From Cymodocea nodosa (taxonomy: Eukaryota; Streptophyta; Magnoliopsida; Alismatales; Cymodoceaceae): a stretch of 64,000 nucleotides of DNA. How positions within the stretch are numbered: position 1 is the stretch's first letter; every line of letters starts with the position of its first letter. This document shows positions 23,636 through 36,362 of the stretch, piece after piece. The translations under genes and the position numbers were made by a program. Under the pieces are notes generated by a model that did not search any database, was not told the origin of the DNA, and saw only the letters and a list, made by a program, of their open reading frames with translations. Location of the stretch: contig CM072335.1 of the NCBI GenBank assembly GCA_036874045.1, positions 2,686,001 to 2,750,000 on the forward strand, given 5' to 3'.

Positions 23636-26600
23636 TCAAGCAGGAACTGCCCCATGAGAAGGTGAATCTTTTAGTCTGTTTAAACCTGTTAACACATAAA
23701 GAAACAAAATGTCAACGTCAAATTTCCAGGGGAAAGCTAGCCAAGAAACAAAATCATATATACAAATGGTCGTGTAAATGCAGATTGACGATACATTTAC
23801 TTTTATTTTGTCCTTGGCAGTAGGTGGAAATTTTATGAAACGTGCTTTACATTGGATTATCTCTTGTACGTTAAATTCTGAATGAGTGAAAAGAACACAA
23901 TTCTATAGATGTAACTTCAACATATTCATCCTTTGATATGTGAAAAGAAAATTCAACATGAATAGTGTAAAAAAAAGCTACACGTAGATGATGGTGATAA
24001 AACCATAACTGAACCATGCCCTGATCTCCCAAGGATAAGTTTCAAAAAGCAACAACATTTTCATGGTAAAGCTACAGAGATGATAGATCACTGTAAACCT
24101 CTTGATTACATACAACAGAAACATGCAATTTCAACATGAATAGAGTGAAAAAGAAGAAGTGATGCGTAGATAATGGTGATAAAACTATAAGTAAAGCTAC
24201 AGAGATGATAGAAGACTGTAAATCTCTTGATTACATGCAACAGAATCATGCAATTTCAACATGAATAGAGTAAAAAAAAAAAAGCTACGCACAGATAATG
24301 GTGATAAAACTATAACTGAACCATGTCCTGATCTCGCAAGGATAAGTTCGAAAAGCCACAAGAAAATGATTTCATGGTAAAGCTACAAAGACGATGGAAC
24401 ACTGTAAATCTCTTGATTACATGCAAATGCAATTTCCACGCAAGCACATGTGGAAGGAGATTGATGCGGCTTGGGAATAATATCTTACCTCTTTTCTTCA
24501 GCTTATTCCGAAAGCTCCTCTTCCTACTAAATGCTTGCTCCTGGATATGAAAAAAAGGTGAAAATTCAGTATAAATAAGGAGAAATCATGCAAGTGTGCG
24601 GTATGTGCTATCATGCCCCGAGAGTGGTTTTGATAGAGATCATGACATAAGATATGTGCAAAGGAAGGCTAAACCAAGTAATACATTCAGGATAATCTAA
24701 TACTGGAAAAGTAAGTTTGAGTTATTAATTCCCATCTTTTACCTCCGATGTCCATGTAGGTCTCCATTTTTTCTTCAAAGAAACTTTTAAATAATAACAG
24801 TTATATTTGATAATTATGTCATATAACAAAGCCATCCTTTAAACGATGAGCATGAATACGTTTAATAATGGTCACCAGTACCTCTTTATTAAGACTTACT
24901 TGGTGTTTATGATATAGTGTTAAAGTGCACAAGTGATATCAAAAATTACCAAAGGTTGTCCCAATTTTTCAGCTTGTCTTACTGCAGAAACAAGATCTCT
25001 ATTTGATTCCGTGTACAAACTTGTGACAATCCCATATTGACCGGCTCTTGCTGTACGGCCAATTCTATGCAAAAAATCTACAGCAGATGTTGCAAATTCT
25101 GCCTGAAGAACATACATTAACCAATCGATTTAAGTTAAAATGGATCATCAGATTCATGACAACAAAAAAACATGACTTTTTAAAAACAATTGTATAGCTT
25201 GTTTGCTTACTAGAGAAGAAGGAACTGTCACGTGTGCAACTTTATCAAAGGAATGAAGCAAGTATTGAAAAGACCGCAAAGAGTATTAACTAACAAGAAC
25301 ACTTGGAAAATCGAGCAAATTCGAAAATATTTTAAGACAAGTAGATACTATTCATCACCTTTGAAAAAGCTCCAGAAAAAAGATACTGTACTTCAATTCA
25401 TTTAGATTATGCTACCAAGTGCCAAGATTGCCATAATTTTTCACGATAGATTTTTGTTCTCTTGCACATCCAATGTTAAATTAAAGAAACTTGTCTCACT
25501 TCAAATATGATACCACCATAAGATATAAACAATAGCATGATCTTTAGAAAACCATTAGAAACAAAAGGACTCAAAGGTTGCAAAAACTCCAATATTCCAC
25601 AGGTTTAGTGGCTTCTAGTTCTAGAGACAATGAGCATGTATTCTACAGACTAAAACCACCATATTTCTGCTCAATAAATTGCAGTAAAATCTTAAGGTTG
25701 GTATCTCGACTCTTTTAGGTAGGAAACTTTGAGCAAAATTTGAAAGCTCTACAACAATAGGGTCAAATTTTTTAAAAAATAATAAGCTAAAAGGTATTCC
25801 AGAAAGGAAATTGAGAAATTTTGATAGATGAAGTAATTTTCAAAGAAGAATGAATCTAATTTACAGGAGTATTCAGGAAGTGTATTTTGCATTCCCACGT
25901 GAAGGATAGATACTAACTGACAAAAAATGAAAACTATGAATCCAATAACTGAAATGATTTGAACCCAAATATGTTCAGAATCAAACATGTCGAGTTTGCA
26001 AGAAAACTAGAAATTTATGGAATTTAGGTTACGTATCAGGAACAATGAACAAACATGCTTCAAAAGCTACAAAATACCTGAATAACATGTGAGATGTTAG
26101 GTATATCCAGACCACGTGCAGCAGCATCAGTGCACACAAGTACACCACCTTTTTCTCTGAAAGAAGACAGCTTTTTCATTCTTTCTTCAAAAGAACCGGC
26201 ACTGTGATAACAAAGACATTCAATATCGACTTGTTGCAATATTCTAGCAACAGATTCTGCAGCATCAACAGTATTTGCAAAGACCATGGCACGGTGTATG
26301 CCAGAACTAGAATCTATGGATTGAGCCCCAAAACTGCTTTTGACAGTATTTATAAGAGCATCCACCTGTGTGTCAACTGTAACTTCAACCCATCTCTGCT
26401 CCAATCTTGAGACAAAAGAAAACTTCCATCAATCACAACATTAAAATAGTAGAATAATCTTCAAACCATGAATATGCAATAACTGAATTAATACTTCGTA
26501 GCTCAGCTAATAAATTTTTGTTATAATCAGATTTAGGTTACGCTTTCTTTATAATGGATTTAGGCTATGTTTGGTTTTTTGGCAGTAAGACTGAGAATTT

Positions 26601-29600
26601 TATTAGATGTCTGTTGAACGGCTTGTGCTTGGCTTGGTAAAAGCTTGATTTGAACTTGACTAGATTATAAATGAGCCATACTTGAATATAATTTTAGACT
26701 CGTTTAAATAAACAGGTCAAGCCTGAACATTGTTAGTTCAGCTCAAATTAATTTGATTAAGGCTAAATCTTTTGTTATTTTTAAATTTTTATATGTATGA
26801 ATTTATAAAGGATACTTAGACACTTTTGGTGAGGTTGGAGAATAGTGTATAAATTATTTTTCATCATATCATCTACCTCTGATATTGATATACCATATAT
26901 TATTAGAGTTGTGCATTCTTTTTTGCTCATTAAATTACTCATATTCAAATCGGCAAAGGCTCAGCTCAAATATAGCACAATTATAAACAAGCCAAACTTA
27001 AATATAATTTTAATTTTGTTTAAAAAAGCAAGCAAACTTAAACATCATTTGTTCAACTCAATTACCACCCCCATTTGGCAATGCAATGTTCAACTCAATT
27101 ACCACCCCCATTTGGCAAAGCAATGAACTCCACTTTTGCCAATGCAATGCATTTCAAAATATTAAAAAATGATTTGTTTTATGTAATGACAGAAAATGCA
27201 TGTTTTAGAATACGTGCCAAGCAAAGCAAGGAAATTCTTGCTTCTCAGGATTTGAATCAGGCATGAAGCAAAATCAGAATGACAGGTGGCAGTGGTAAAA
27301 CTCTGCAATGTCAGCTTGATTGCAACAAGAGATATGTAGAAAATGATTTACCGGTTTTTGTCCTGGCATCAAACCATAAAAATAGAAAACAAGATTGCCA
27401 CTTTGGTTTAATGGTAATAGAAGCATATTTATCTTGAACAAAAAAGAGTAACAAAACATGACTTCACTGGAAGTAACAAGACATGATTAAATGGTACTGA
27501 AAGAAAGATGTGGATGACAGATGTAATGGTGCCTACCATAAAGAAACGGATTTCTTATCTGTTTATGTCCAGACTCGGATTACTGTATCAGAAGGTTTTT
27601 TCAAGAAACCCCTTTGTCATTGAATTATTAACAAATGGAAACAGAATTCAAAATTTTTTAAAATGCATACCATAACAAAAAGGCCTAAAATAATGAAAAA
27701 TTGGAAAATCGAAAAAAAATAAAAATGGAAAGTGGAAAGTGAAGTGGACTGTAGGCCTAAACTGAAAAGGCTTCCGTAAAGAAAATAAAGACATGAAAAA
27801 GAAATATAGAAAACCTGGGATTATGACGATGAAGATAATCTCCACTGACCCATACTGCATCAGGAAACATATGTTTCAACACTCCCCCTGCGGTTTTCTT
27901 GCCACTTCCAGGAAGTGTAGCAGCAACAAATATGTACTGCTTACTTCTCTTATAAATTTTTCTAACCCTGCGCCAGTCATTTTTCATTTTATTTCTGAAT
28001 TTATTCTTCCGAATCTCAGAATCCTCAAGTATCTCATCATCATCAGCTTCATCCTCTTCAGAACTGAAGCTAATTTCTGAGTGATTATCATTTGAAAGAC
28101 CCAAGTTAATTTCAATGAAATCGCCTGATTTTGAAGAAATAGACTCATTCTCTGATTTCAAAGATATGGAACCCTCCTGCAACTCTGAATAAGCATGGTT
28201 GTTTTCTGTTTCTGGAGAATCATTTACAGTGAAAGAAGATGACTTGTTCTCCACCGTTGAAGCTAAACTTAACTCAGATTCCATTTTTGATTGTTGCTTT
28301 TCTTCAAAACGGAACAAATTTATGAGACGAATAATTTGATTCTGGAAACTTCCACAAAGAAGCATATCGGCTTCGTCAAATACCTGTGATCATAATTGTA
28401 TAAAAAAAGTTAGAATCAGTTGGGTTATGAACCTTCTGCCTGTTTATATTTGGTCTAAAAAACTTTCTAGGAATGTCCTGGGCTTCCTGGCTAAATCCCT
28501 AAAATTAAAGCTTCACAATAGACTTCCATTCATCACAGTACCATTGTAAACATGGCGTTCAGGATTGAACTAAAAAATATTTTTAAAAAACGGTGATATT
28601 ATCCAACAAAGACAGACAATAATGATAAAAAATAAAATCAGAGATATTATCCAAAAATGAAATCTACAACTATAGGCATAGAAATATTGATAATTTGTTT
28701 GATACTATTTAGGTATAGTGAGGTGGGAAAAAATAATCAGTTGTTAGATGTATTTCAATGTATAAGACAGTAAGACACCAACTTCGGTAACTTGAAAATG
28801 CACTTCCAGGATACATTGTCACCAGAAACTAAAAGCTTACAACATATTTTACATCCCGTACGAATTCTGGTCGACGCCATCTTCCAGCACCAAGTGCATA
28901 TAGAGAATTTAAAAGTGCACCAGGTGTTGAAACAATAATATCAGGCCGTTGAACTGGCCATCCCTGAAGGAAAAAAAATGTAATGAAAAATCTAGAAGAT
29001 TGTGGAAGGACTTCATTATGATTAGAAATTTCATATTCTAGATTCTTCAAAACTAAAAACATGTATGATTCTGTTAGTGTATTCATCCCTAATTAACAAA
29101 GAAATTACATATTCTTGCATTCATTAATAATTAAAAAATTACTAAAGCCTTGTCTACTGACAAAATCTACAATTAAAAGTAAGCAAACTATAATATATAC
29201 ACTACAATAGTTACATTGAAAATAGGCATTATTCCAAAACTGCTTGGAAAGAAAAGAAAGTGCAAGAGAAAAAAAAACAGGAGGGTTCTATCTAGAGAAT
29301 GAAGCCAAGAGAGAACCCTAGTTGGTTGCAAGGAGGCACAAAAATAACAACAAACTAGAGAAAATAGACATGCAGCTATAGAAGTAAGAAAAGTAGTCGT
29401 GGAAAATGCTAAGATCCTAGAGGTTGCAAGTGAAGCCAAGCTTTCAGCAAATGAAAAGAATTTGAAGCTTTATGTTCACCACATGCCCAAAATAGTAGCT
29501 CATCAATGATTAATTCTTTCCATTTCTAACTTCCAATGTCTTGTCATGAAATAGTTTGTAGTTCCTCTCAAGCTGATAAGGCCACCAAACAGTCAGAAGA

Positions 29601-32600
29601 AATATTCACCAAATGTCATTCCATCAACCCTAAAGATTGTCACAAGATCTCCAAATCTCACAATAAATTTCTATAGATAGCTTCTACAATTCACGTTGGG
29701 AAGTGATTTCCATTGTGATCAAATGTGTGGATGGTCAAAGAATAAAATGCTTTCCACCTCAGTGAGGCATAACTAACATCAACTTGCCAAGTGTAGAACT
29801 CTCCATTGCATAAAAAACACATGTGAGTCCATGCTAGACCAAAGTAAAGGAAAACTATAACTATACATCATTGAGTGAGAAAGAGAAGAAACTTCAACAT
29901 GAATCATATCCCTATGAAATCAAATTTCCTAGATGATCCCTGTCATGGAACTCACAAAGAACTCATTATTCCTCACTAAAGGTAGGCTTGCATCAAAAGA
30001 GAGCACCAAGAAAATGACTTTTAGTGCAGATGAACCAATCGAGTGACCTCAATTATTCTTTCCAAGCTTGGGTTACATACCATTTGCTATTAACATTTTT
30101 TGCATAAGGAATGCCTCTCCAGATTCCAAATAAAAGAGAGACAATGGGTAACACTGTGAAGGACAGTTGACCACCATAAAATTTCCCAATAATTACCTTT
30201 CTCCCAAATATGAGAGCCAATTTCCCCATCCGTATATAATTTTCAGATCCACTTCCTAACCAAATGCTAAATTAAAAGAACTCAAATCCTTGTTACCTAA
30301 ACCACCCTCCTACTCCAGCATGAAACTTTGTACCAACCAATAAAATAGAGGAAATCTTTTCTAACCACATTTCCGTAAGAATTTCATCATGCTACTGTTA
30401 AAGACAGTCCACTGTTTCCAGAATTGTGAAAATGGAAAGAAAAATAAACTGGTAAATTTGAGAAAACTCCAAAAATTAAGGTCATGTTATAATATTGGGA
30501 AGCGAAATGGCCGACTATTGAATTTCTTCTCAAGTCTGGATACTACTGGATTCCAATCTTCAATTTTGAAATGCCCCTGCCATAGTTGAAGCCAAGATAT
30601 TTTCTCTTCAGGGGGGCTCCATGAGGCAAACAAACTTCATACAATGAATGATCGATCAGCCAACAAGGAAAATTTAAAAAATCATCAGAAGTAACAATTT
30701 CCCATCTTGTCCTCAAGATGAATTGAGTCTTTCAGAAAAATGCCAATGTGCCTGGGCCTAAGGGCTTGACAAATGGTCCATTTATTGATGGACAGATGAT
30801 GGGTATTGAACCCACAAAGGGTGGATTCACAATCCACTACCTTGATCCACTTCATTAAATCTGCCCCTATCCCTGCACACAGGATATTTGAAAGGCAGGC
30901 TTCCCATCTTGCAATCAACCAAAGTGGTCACACTAATAACCATTTCATCATTGCAGCAGATGCCTGTCACTGGTTCCTTTTGAAAGTTTACCGTGAGACC
31001 AATGATCATTCTATGCAAAACCAAAATGATTTTACTGTGAGGCCAGTGATCATTCTAATAAAAATAAAAAGTATGCTATGTTCTTCACTTCCATCTGATC
31101 GCAGCCACTGTACACACTGATGTCATCAACATACTGTAGTAATGGTATGCAAATGATACCTTTCTTCAGAAAAAAACTAGAACATGGGATGCCCTAAGAC
31201 CTCTAAGACAAGAGTGAAGAGGGAATAAGTGGTACCCTTTCCTTGGGAAAAAAAATCTTTTTAGGTATCCATTGTTGAGAACCAAGCATCTAACAGAACT
31301 AACACAATAATCAATCCACTCCCTTCATTTCTCTCCAAAACCTAAATACCTCATGGCCTCATCAAGACAAGACCATTTGACACTGTCAAAAACTTTCTTC
31401 ATTTCTATTTTACAAATCAGGTTAGGCTATACTTCCATAAGAAAAATATCATCTATGTTATGCAAATGAGGTAGAAGAGATTGAAACAAGCACACAAGAC
31501 ATCGGATTTAACGTAGTTCCCCTTGCGGGTACATCCACAGGATGGGAGAGGGAGAGAGTTCCACTATCTTTTGAGGAATACAAAATGAGGCTTGAAAATA
31601 AACCCTAAGACCCATAAGCTTATATAACTATGAGGAGTCAAATACAAAAGAACCAAAATGCCCTTATACTAATTCAAGACATATTTCAACAATCTACTTA
31701 CCCCTTGATTAAATGCTGCCTTAAAGCTGCAAACCAGTTTATTCAATCATTTAACTAGCCATTTTGCAACAATTATGTAGATCCTATTTCGCAGAATCAT
31801 AGGGTGAAAGTGAGATGTCAATAATGAGATTGATGAAAATGGAATTGGCTCCTCCATCCTTGTGAAAATATGTGATAATGCTTAGTAATATCAGATTTGA
31901 AAATATCCCAGTAATGCTGAAACACGATTATAGGAAACATTTCAGGGTTTGGGGCCTTGTCCCAACTCCCTCACATCAAAAATATCACTTGCTTCACCTC
32001 CTCTTATGAAAATTCATGCTAAATATGGGAGGCATCAAGCAGGTCCAAATGTTGCAAGCCAATACCCTCAAGACAAAGTGACCTGCACCATTCCTGATGT
32101 CTTTCCTGTCTTTAATAAATATGCATTTCTATCATGAGTACAATAAGCTTTATGTCAAGTGTTGGCATATGTTTTGTTTTGTGAAGAAAATATGCACTTA
32201 TCAATCAGGTAGATTTTATCAAAGATCTATCTTGTAGACATCAAACGATCCCTTTTTTCATCTCAAAGTGAATATAAAGGCACTTCCAAGTGGTGTTCAG
32301 CATCTTCAATGGAGTTGAGTAAGCTTCCATGGAAAAAAATACAGAAGATGTAATCTACTTAAAAGGGAAAGGACTTACATGTTGACCACAAATTGGAGAA
32401 ACTTTAAGAAGAGGCGCACCACATTTGTTGCATAAAGAGTTGGTCATCTTTACCACTTGTTCACAAAGCATTATATTGGGGCAAAGAATAAGAGAAGCTC
32501 TGTGATGCTTGGTAAAATTTCTACTGCCATCATCTTTTCCACTTTGTTCCTGTGAATTATATAACCTGTCAATCAATGGGACCAGGTAGCCATGTGTCTT

Positions 32601-33513
32601 GCCACTGCCAGTCTCTGCTGCAATAACAACATCCTTTCCAGAAAATATTTGAGGAATGCAGGCAGCCTGTAAATCAAGTTAAAATTATGACACCTTACTT
32701 GAATTTATACTTGTTCAATCTTATAACACAAAGTAAACACTACTAAATATATTTGTCTCACAGCCTTAGATACATTTCATAAGTTCTCTCGTAGAAGTAT
32801 AAATATATACACTCAAATATGCGATTAACATGTTTTATAAAAATGAAAATGAGTTTGCAAAAGGCACTCGCCCTGGTCCAGGATATATATATATATATAT
32901 ATATATATAAGCAGTGAAGATAAGCTCAAAGTACTCACCTTCTACACAATCTCCTAGGCACCCATCACCTTTTATTTAGTCTCTACGTGCATTTATCCAA
33001 AAAAAAAACCGTAATCAACTACCGTTAGAGCATTTCCACGCTATGGCATTACTTCCATTTAAACACCTAATCTCTTCACGTGAACCAATTGGAACGTAGC
33101 ATTAGCACAAGTATGGCCTCCCACTCTCTACGAGACGCATGCAGAATCACCTGGACAAGAGATGGCCTTTGCAAGGAAACGTTGGATAGAGCAACGGAGA
33201 CCTCGTCAGAGACACCGAGAGACTTCCAGGAAACTCCTTCTCCAGCATAGAAAGTCGAAGTCGAGGAGGAGGAAGACACCTTCCTCGTGGGATGCACGTC
33301 TTCCTCGAGAGAAGCAGCAGAAGCGGAGAAGACCCTGGACTGGGGTTTGGGGGAAGAGGTGCAGTAGAACCGGGACGACTTTGGGAGGCGGCGGTGGGGA
33401 GGGAGAGGTGGGGAGCGCAGGAGCTGGATGCTGGAGAAGAGGACGAGTAGGCGTTCGGGAGGGCCGTGCGGGGGCTTGCCGCAGATGTGGTGGTGGAGCG
33501 GCGGCAGTGGCAT
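23636..33513 (-). CDS. RH22: DEAD-box ATP-dependent RNA helicase 22
   Basis: Eight exons, 5' to 3' on the minus strand, close in phase: 33513-33151, 32666-32379, 28963-28841, 28383-27815, 26405-26078, 25102-24950, 24540-24489 and 23685-23636 (641 residues). An Arg/Ser/Pro-rich N-terminus of about 90 residues looks like a plastid transit peptide. Motifs are GEGVSWKSLGVSD (upstream of the Q-motif region), AETGSGKT (138-145, motif I), STPGALL (Ib), VFDEADML (261-264, motif II), AATLP in place of the usual SAT (412-414), MVFANTVDAAES (IV), VCTDAAARGLDIP (V) and HRIGRTARAG (569-578, VI). The C-terminus ends soon after FSRKRSFRNKLKKR. Arabidopsis RH22 is a plastid helicase needed for 50S ribosome assembly; that role is taken from the family. 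An acidic, serine-rich insert of about 100 residues separates motif II from motif III. Intron 2 (3.4 kb) holds a LINE relic. Confidence 0.95.
23952..24434. repeat. intronic tandem repeat, ~180-bp unit, three copies
   Basis: Copies begin with ttcaacatgaatag at 23952, 24130 and 24255. Each contains 'gataatggtgataaaac', 'atggtaaagctacagagatgat' and 'ctcttgattacatgcaa'. Copies 1 and 3 are about 178-180 bp; copy 2 is about 125 bp and lacks the 'gaaccatg.cctgatct' middle block. The array lies in intron 7 of RH22. Confidence 0.85.
27052..27125. repeat. 37-bp tandem duplication in RH22 intron 4
   Basis: The sequence starting ttcaactcaattaccacccc at 27052 is repeated head to tail from 27089, almost identical (one mismatch, atgcaatg/aagcaatg, at the end). 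This is a young duplication. It sits in a stretch that may be a degenerate MITE, since 'tatgtttggttttttggca' near 26572 has the look of a MITE end. Confidence 0.8.
29460..31430 (-). mobile_element. LINE retrotransposon relic in RH22 intron 2
   Basis: On the minus strand, in order, I see reverse-transcriptase pieces CKIEMKKVFDSVKW (about 31425-31370), SSVRCLVLNNGY (about 31300-31265) and LQYVDDISV (about 31139-31112), the last being the catalytic xxDD block. Much further down is a piece WWPYQLERNYKLFHDK (about 29590-29545), which matches the 'W..ERN.R.F.dk' tail after the zinc-binding region of plant LINE ORF2. The order is that of a LINE ORF2 read from 31430 down to 29460. Frameshifts and stops interrupt it, so it is a dead copy. 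Ends are approximate. It is in the same orientation as RH22. Confidence 0.7.
31475..31740. repeat. probable repeat-derived block
   Basis: The phrase 'acacaagacatcggatttaacgtagttccccttgcgggtacatccac' style opening, split here as gatttaacgtagttcc / cttgcgggtacatccac, followed by a purine-rich tract and 'accctaa', resembles a dispersed sequence often seen at ends of plant repeats. I recognise the pattern only and cannot place its class. It directly abuts the LINE relic. Confidence 0.3.
32883..32910. repeat. (AT)n microsatellite
   Basis: About thirteen to fourteen AT units lie in intron 1 of RH22. This is a likely length-polymorphic marker. Confidence 0.95.
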
Positions 33514-36362
33514 CGGTGGCGGTGAGGAGCGAGGACTGACGAGTGGCCAAATGGTGCGACACCGGTGGCAATGGCGGGCAGTGCAGGGTTTGGGAGGTCC
33601 GGTACGCCCATGGCCAGTGGATGATGCTGTATTTATACCTACATAATTATATTATAAAAGAGTTGTAATTTTTTTAATTTTTAAAACAATATATTTTAAT
33701 ATATTATTTTATGATATTAAATGTATGATTAATAAAAACTAGTAAGGTGAAAAATGTCTATTTGAATTATGAGACGAGAAAAACGAGAGAAAGAAAATGA
33801 ATTTGATATGATTTTAAAAAAAAATATAAATGTTTGTATTCAATTTTTTTTCGTTATAAAAATGTAAGAGAGTAAATCACTTTTTGAATTCTAGATTATC
33901 CTAAAATTGTTATTCTACATACTATTCTTGGTATAAAAATAAAAAAAAATCATTGTTGAGTAAATTGTTTGGGGGAGGAATAGGAAGATTCCAGACAATA
34001 GATATTGGGGCAATATCGTAAAAAAAACAACACATTGATAGGTGTAGTGTTTTTTATGAAAGTAAGCATATTTATATAAATAAACCTTGATATAAAACTA
34101 CATCAAGGTAATAAGAGGAACAGAATGAAGTACGATAATAGCATTAATTGTTGTCTTCTACTTCAACATCTGTCTAAAGATCTACCCATAGCATTTGAGG
34201 GGTGGGATCAATCAACATGGTAAAGAGAGAGATAAGAGCTGAAACAAGAGATGATTGTTGCTCCTAAATCAATGACACTTCTTTAGTCACTTTACCTTTT
34301 ATTGAACGGATGATCTGGTCAAAACAAAAATAGATTAAAAATCCGATGGAATATTAATTTGATTTCCGCCATTTATTCTTGTAAGTAATATTATTTATAT
34401 TGAGCTAAACAATCTAAAACTAAGCAAAGAGAATGATATGACAAAAAGGTTGAATTTGAGAAGTTTGTGTGAAGAGAGGACAATGTTAAGAGAGTCATCT
34501 TTTGGTAAAATTCCGTTTGATAGGTGTGGTGTAGGATAGAAAAGAATCAAAAATAATTGAGGTTATCTTTGATTCTTCAGTTTTTCTCTTTAAAGAATAA
34601 AAACATAGTTCACAAAACATGCAGATTGATAAAATAATATATCATGTCACAACCGTTCGGAAACGATTCTCTTCATAATCGATGAATTGTGAAACTGACG
34701 AATGATTTCCAAACAATGGCACCCAAGGATCCAGTCAGAGTTGACCAAGATTGACTGATTTTATCTTCTTGTTAAAATTTTGAATCATACCGACAGCATA
34801 CTCGTACCAGTTTAAAAGACGAAGTTGACGTCATGATTTAATGGTTTTTTTTAATTAGTAGAAACGTATTATCACCAAGATTTAAAGTCCATACAACTTT
34901 CGTCAATTCAATTACTTACAATAGAATGCTACTTAATGATTACCATTAAACTTGAAAACAGATTTATTAGGGTCTAAATGAAAAGTAGGATCATTCTTTT
35001 GGCAAAGTTACACGATGATTTTTGAAATACATTAACATTAACGAACTCTTAACTAGTTTTAATTATTGTTTACATGATTAATCAAGTTTTCTTTTAATAT
35101 TTCAAAATGTAGTTTTTAAATTTGAAGATCAACTTTTTTTGATAATGAATTTGAAGATCAATTTTCATCATAATATAACCAAAAATCCCAATTAATTGAG
35201 AACACAGCAGAATCCCTGATTGATGGTAGAATCATTGCAAACTGAAGGGGGATTATAGTCAACAAGGTTAAAACAATCTTAAAACTACAAGCAAATAACA
35301 CAAGTACAACAAGAGATGAATATTCTCTCAAATGAGTCATTTTTTCACATAAATTACATTCAAAAATAAGAATGGTAGACTGTTAAGACCCTATCCACAA
35401 AATCTATCACGATTAAAGTAATAAAACATCACTGGTTCAACAAGAAAACTAAAAATGAAAAGCATTCGTCCCATTGAAAAGAAGGATGATAGATAACAAG
35501 TTTGTTTGTACATGCCATACCATAGCAAACGAGGATATTGACATCTGATAGGAGGATATTGTGATAAAGTAGAATGATTTCAGAACTCACCAAAGAAGAG
35601 ACGGATGATAGGAAAGAAGGATGTTGACATCAGACAATCTTTAAGAGTTTGAGCCTGGGGAAGATGGATGACAGTTCATGTATTTGCATGGAAAGCAAGA
35701 TCAACTGTTATGAAACCAAAAGGCTAGAGTTAACATGTACCCATATTTTGGAATCTAAGTTAGCCACTAATTAAGTTCTCAAAATTAATGTCAACATTAG
35801 TCTTTAAAAATCAAATGTTTTTAAGAAAATCTAAGATTTTGAAAATTCATCCTAGTTAATTACTTGAATTTATCATTTCCTATAAGAGAGTTTAATATGA
35901 TTCAATAAATATTAGAGAAAAAGCATATAAATTTTTTTGAAGTATTGTCTACATACACCACTAAGAATTTAAGTTGGAAACCTCACAATTGGAGGTGGTA
36001 CCCTTTCGAGTCACCAGATTATAATGCTGAATGCTTGCACTCTCCCACCTATTGGTAGCCCCGGGCAAATGGGAGTTTTTTCTGAAAATCATTTCAATCT
36101 GAGAATCCGAAAGTTTATCTGATGAATCTTCTGAAGAACATAAAAGAAACATAAAACTTTTAGAAGACACATGTGGTGCAGCAGCTGGCAGCAGGAGCTT
36201 TGAGAAGCAGCAGCATATGTATGGATAGCCTTTACCATGGCACGTCGATGCATAATACAATGAATGAAGATTTTCTTCCCTGTACATAATTATTCTCTTT
36301 TTCCCTCCAGTGCACTTGCAAAAAGATAAGTTTACATTTTAATATTCGAACCTTACCGCATA
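33514..36362. other. intergenic between RH22 and the Noc2-family gene
   Basis: The first ~130 bp are GC-rich RH22 leader/promoter. From 33650 to about 35950 the DNA is AT-rich without a recognisable gene or repeat family. The part from 36287 down to 35961 is probably 3' UTR of the Noc2-family gene. It contains an unrecognised 108-codon open frame with its own ATG (minus strand), discussed in the findings. Confidence 0.5.

Noticed and set aside
27395..27425. tRNA-like 'tggtttaatggtaatag' phrase
   Set aside because: It resembles a tRNA A-box only. There is no matching B-box, stems or anticodon arm.
33147..33646. Several overlapping open frames on both strands at the RH22 5' end
   Set aside because: They come from GC-rich sequence without stops. 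Only the minus-strand frame starting at 33513 splices into the helicase core.
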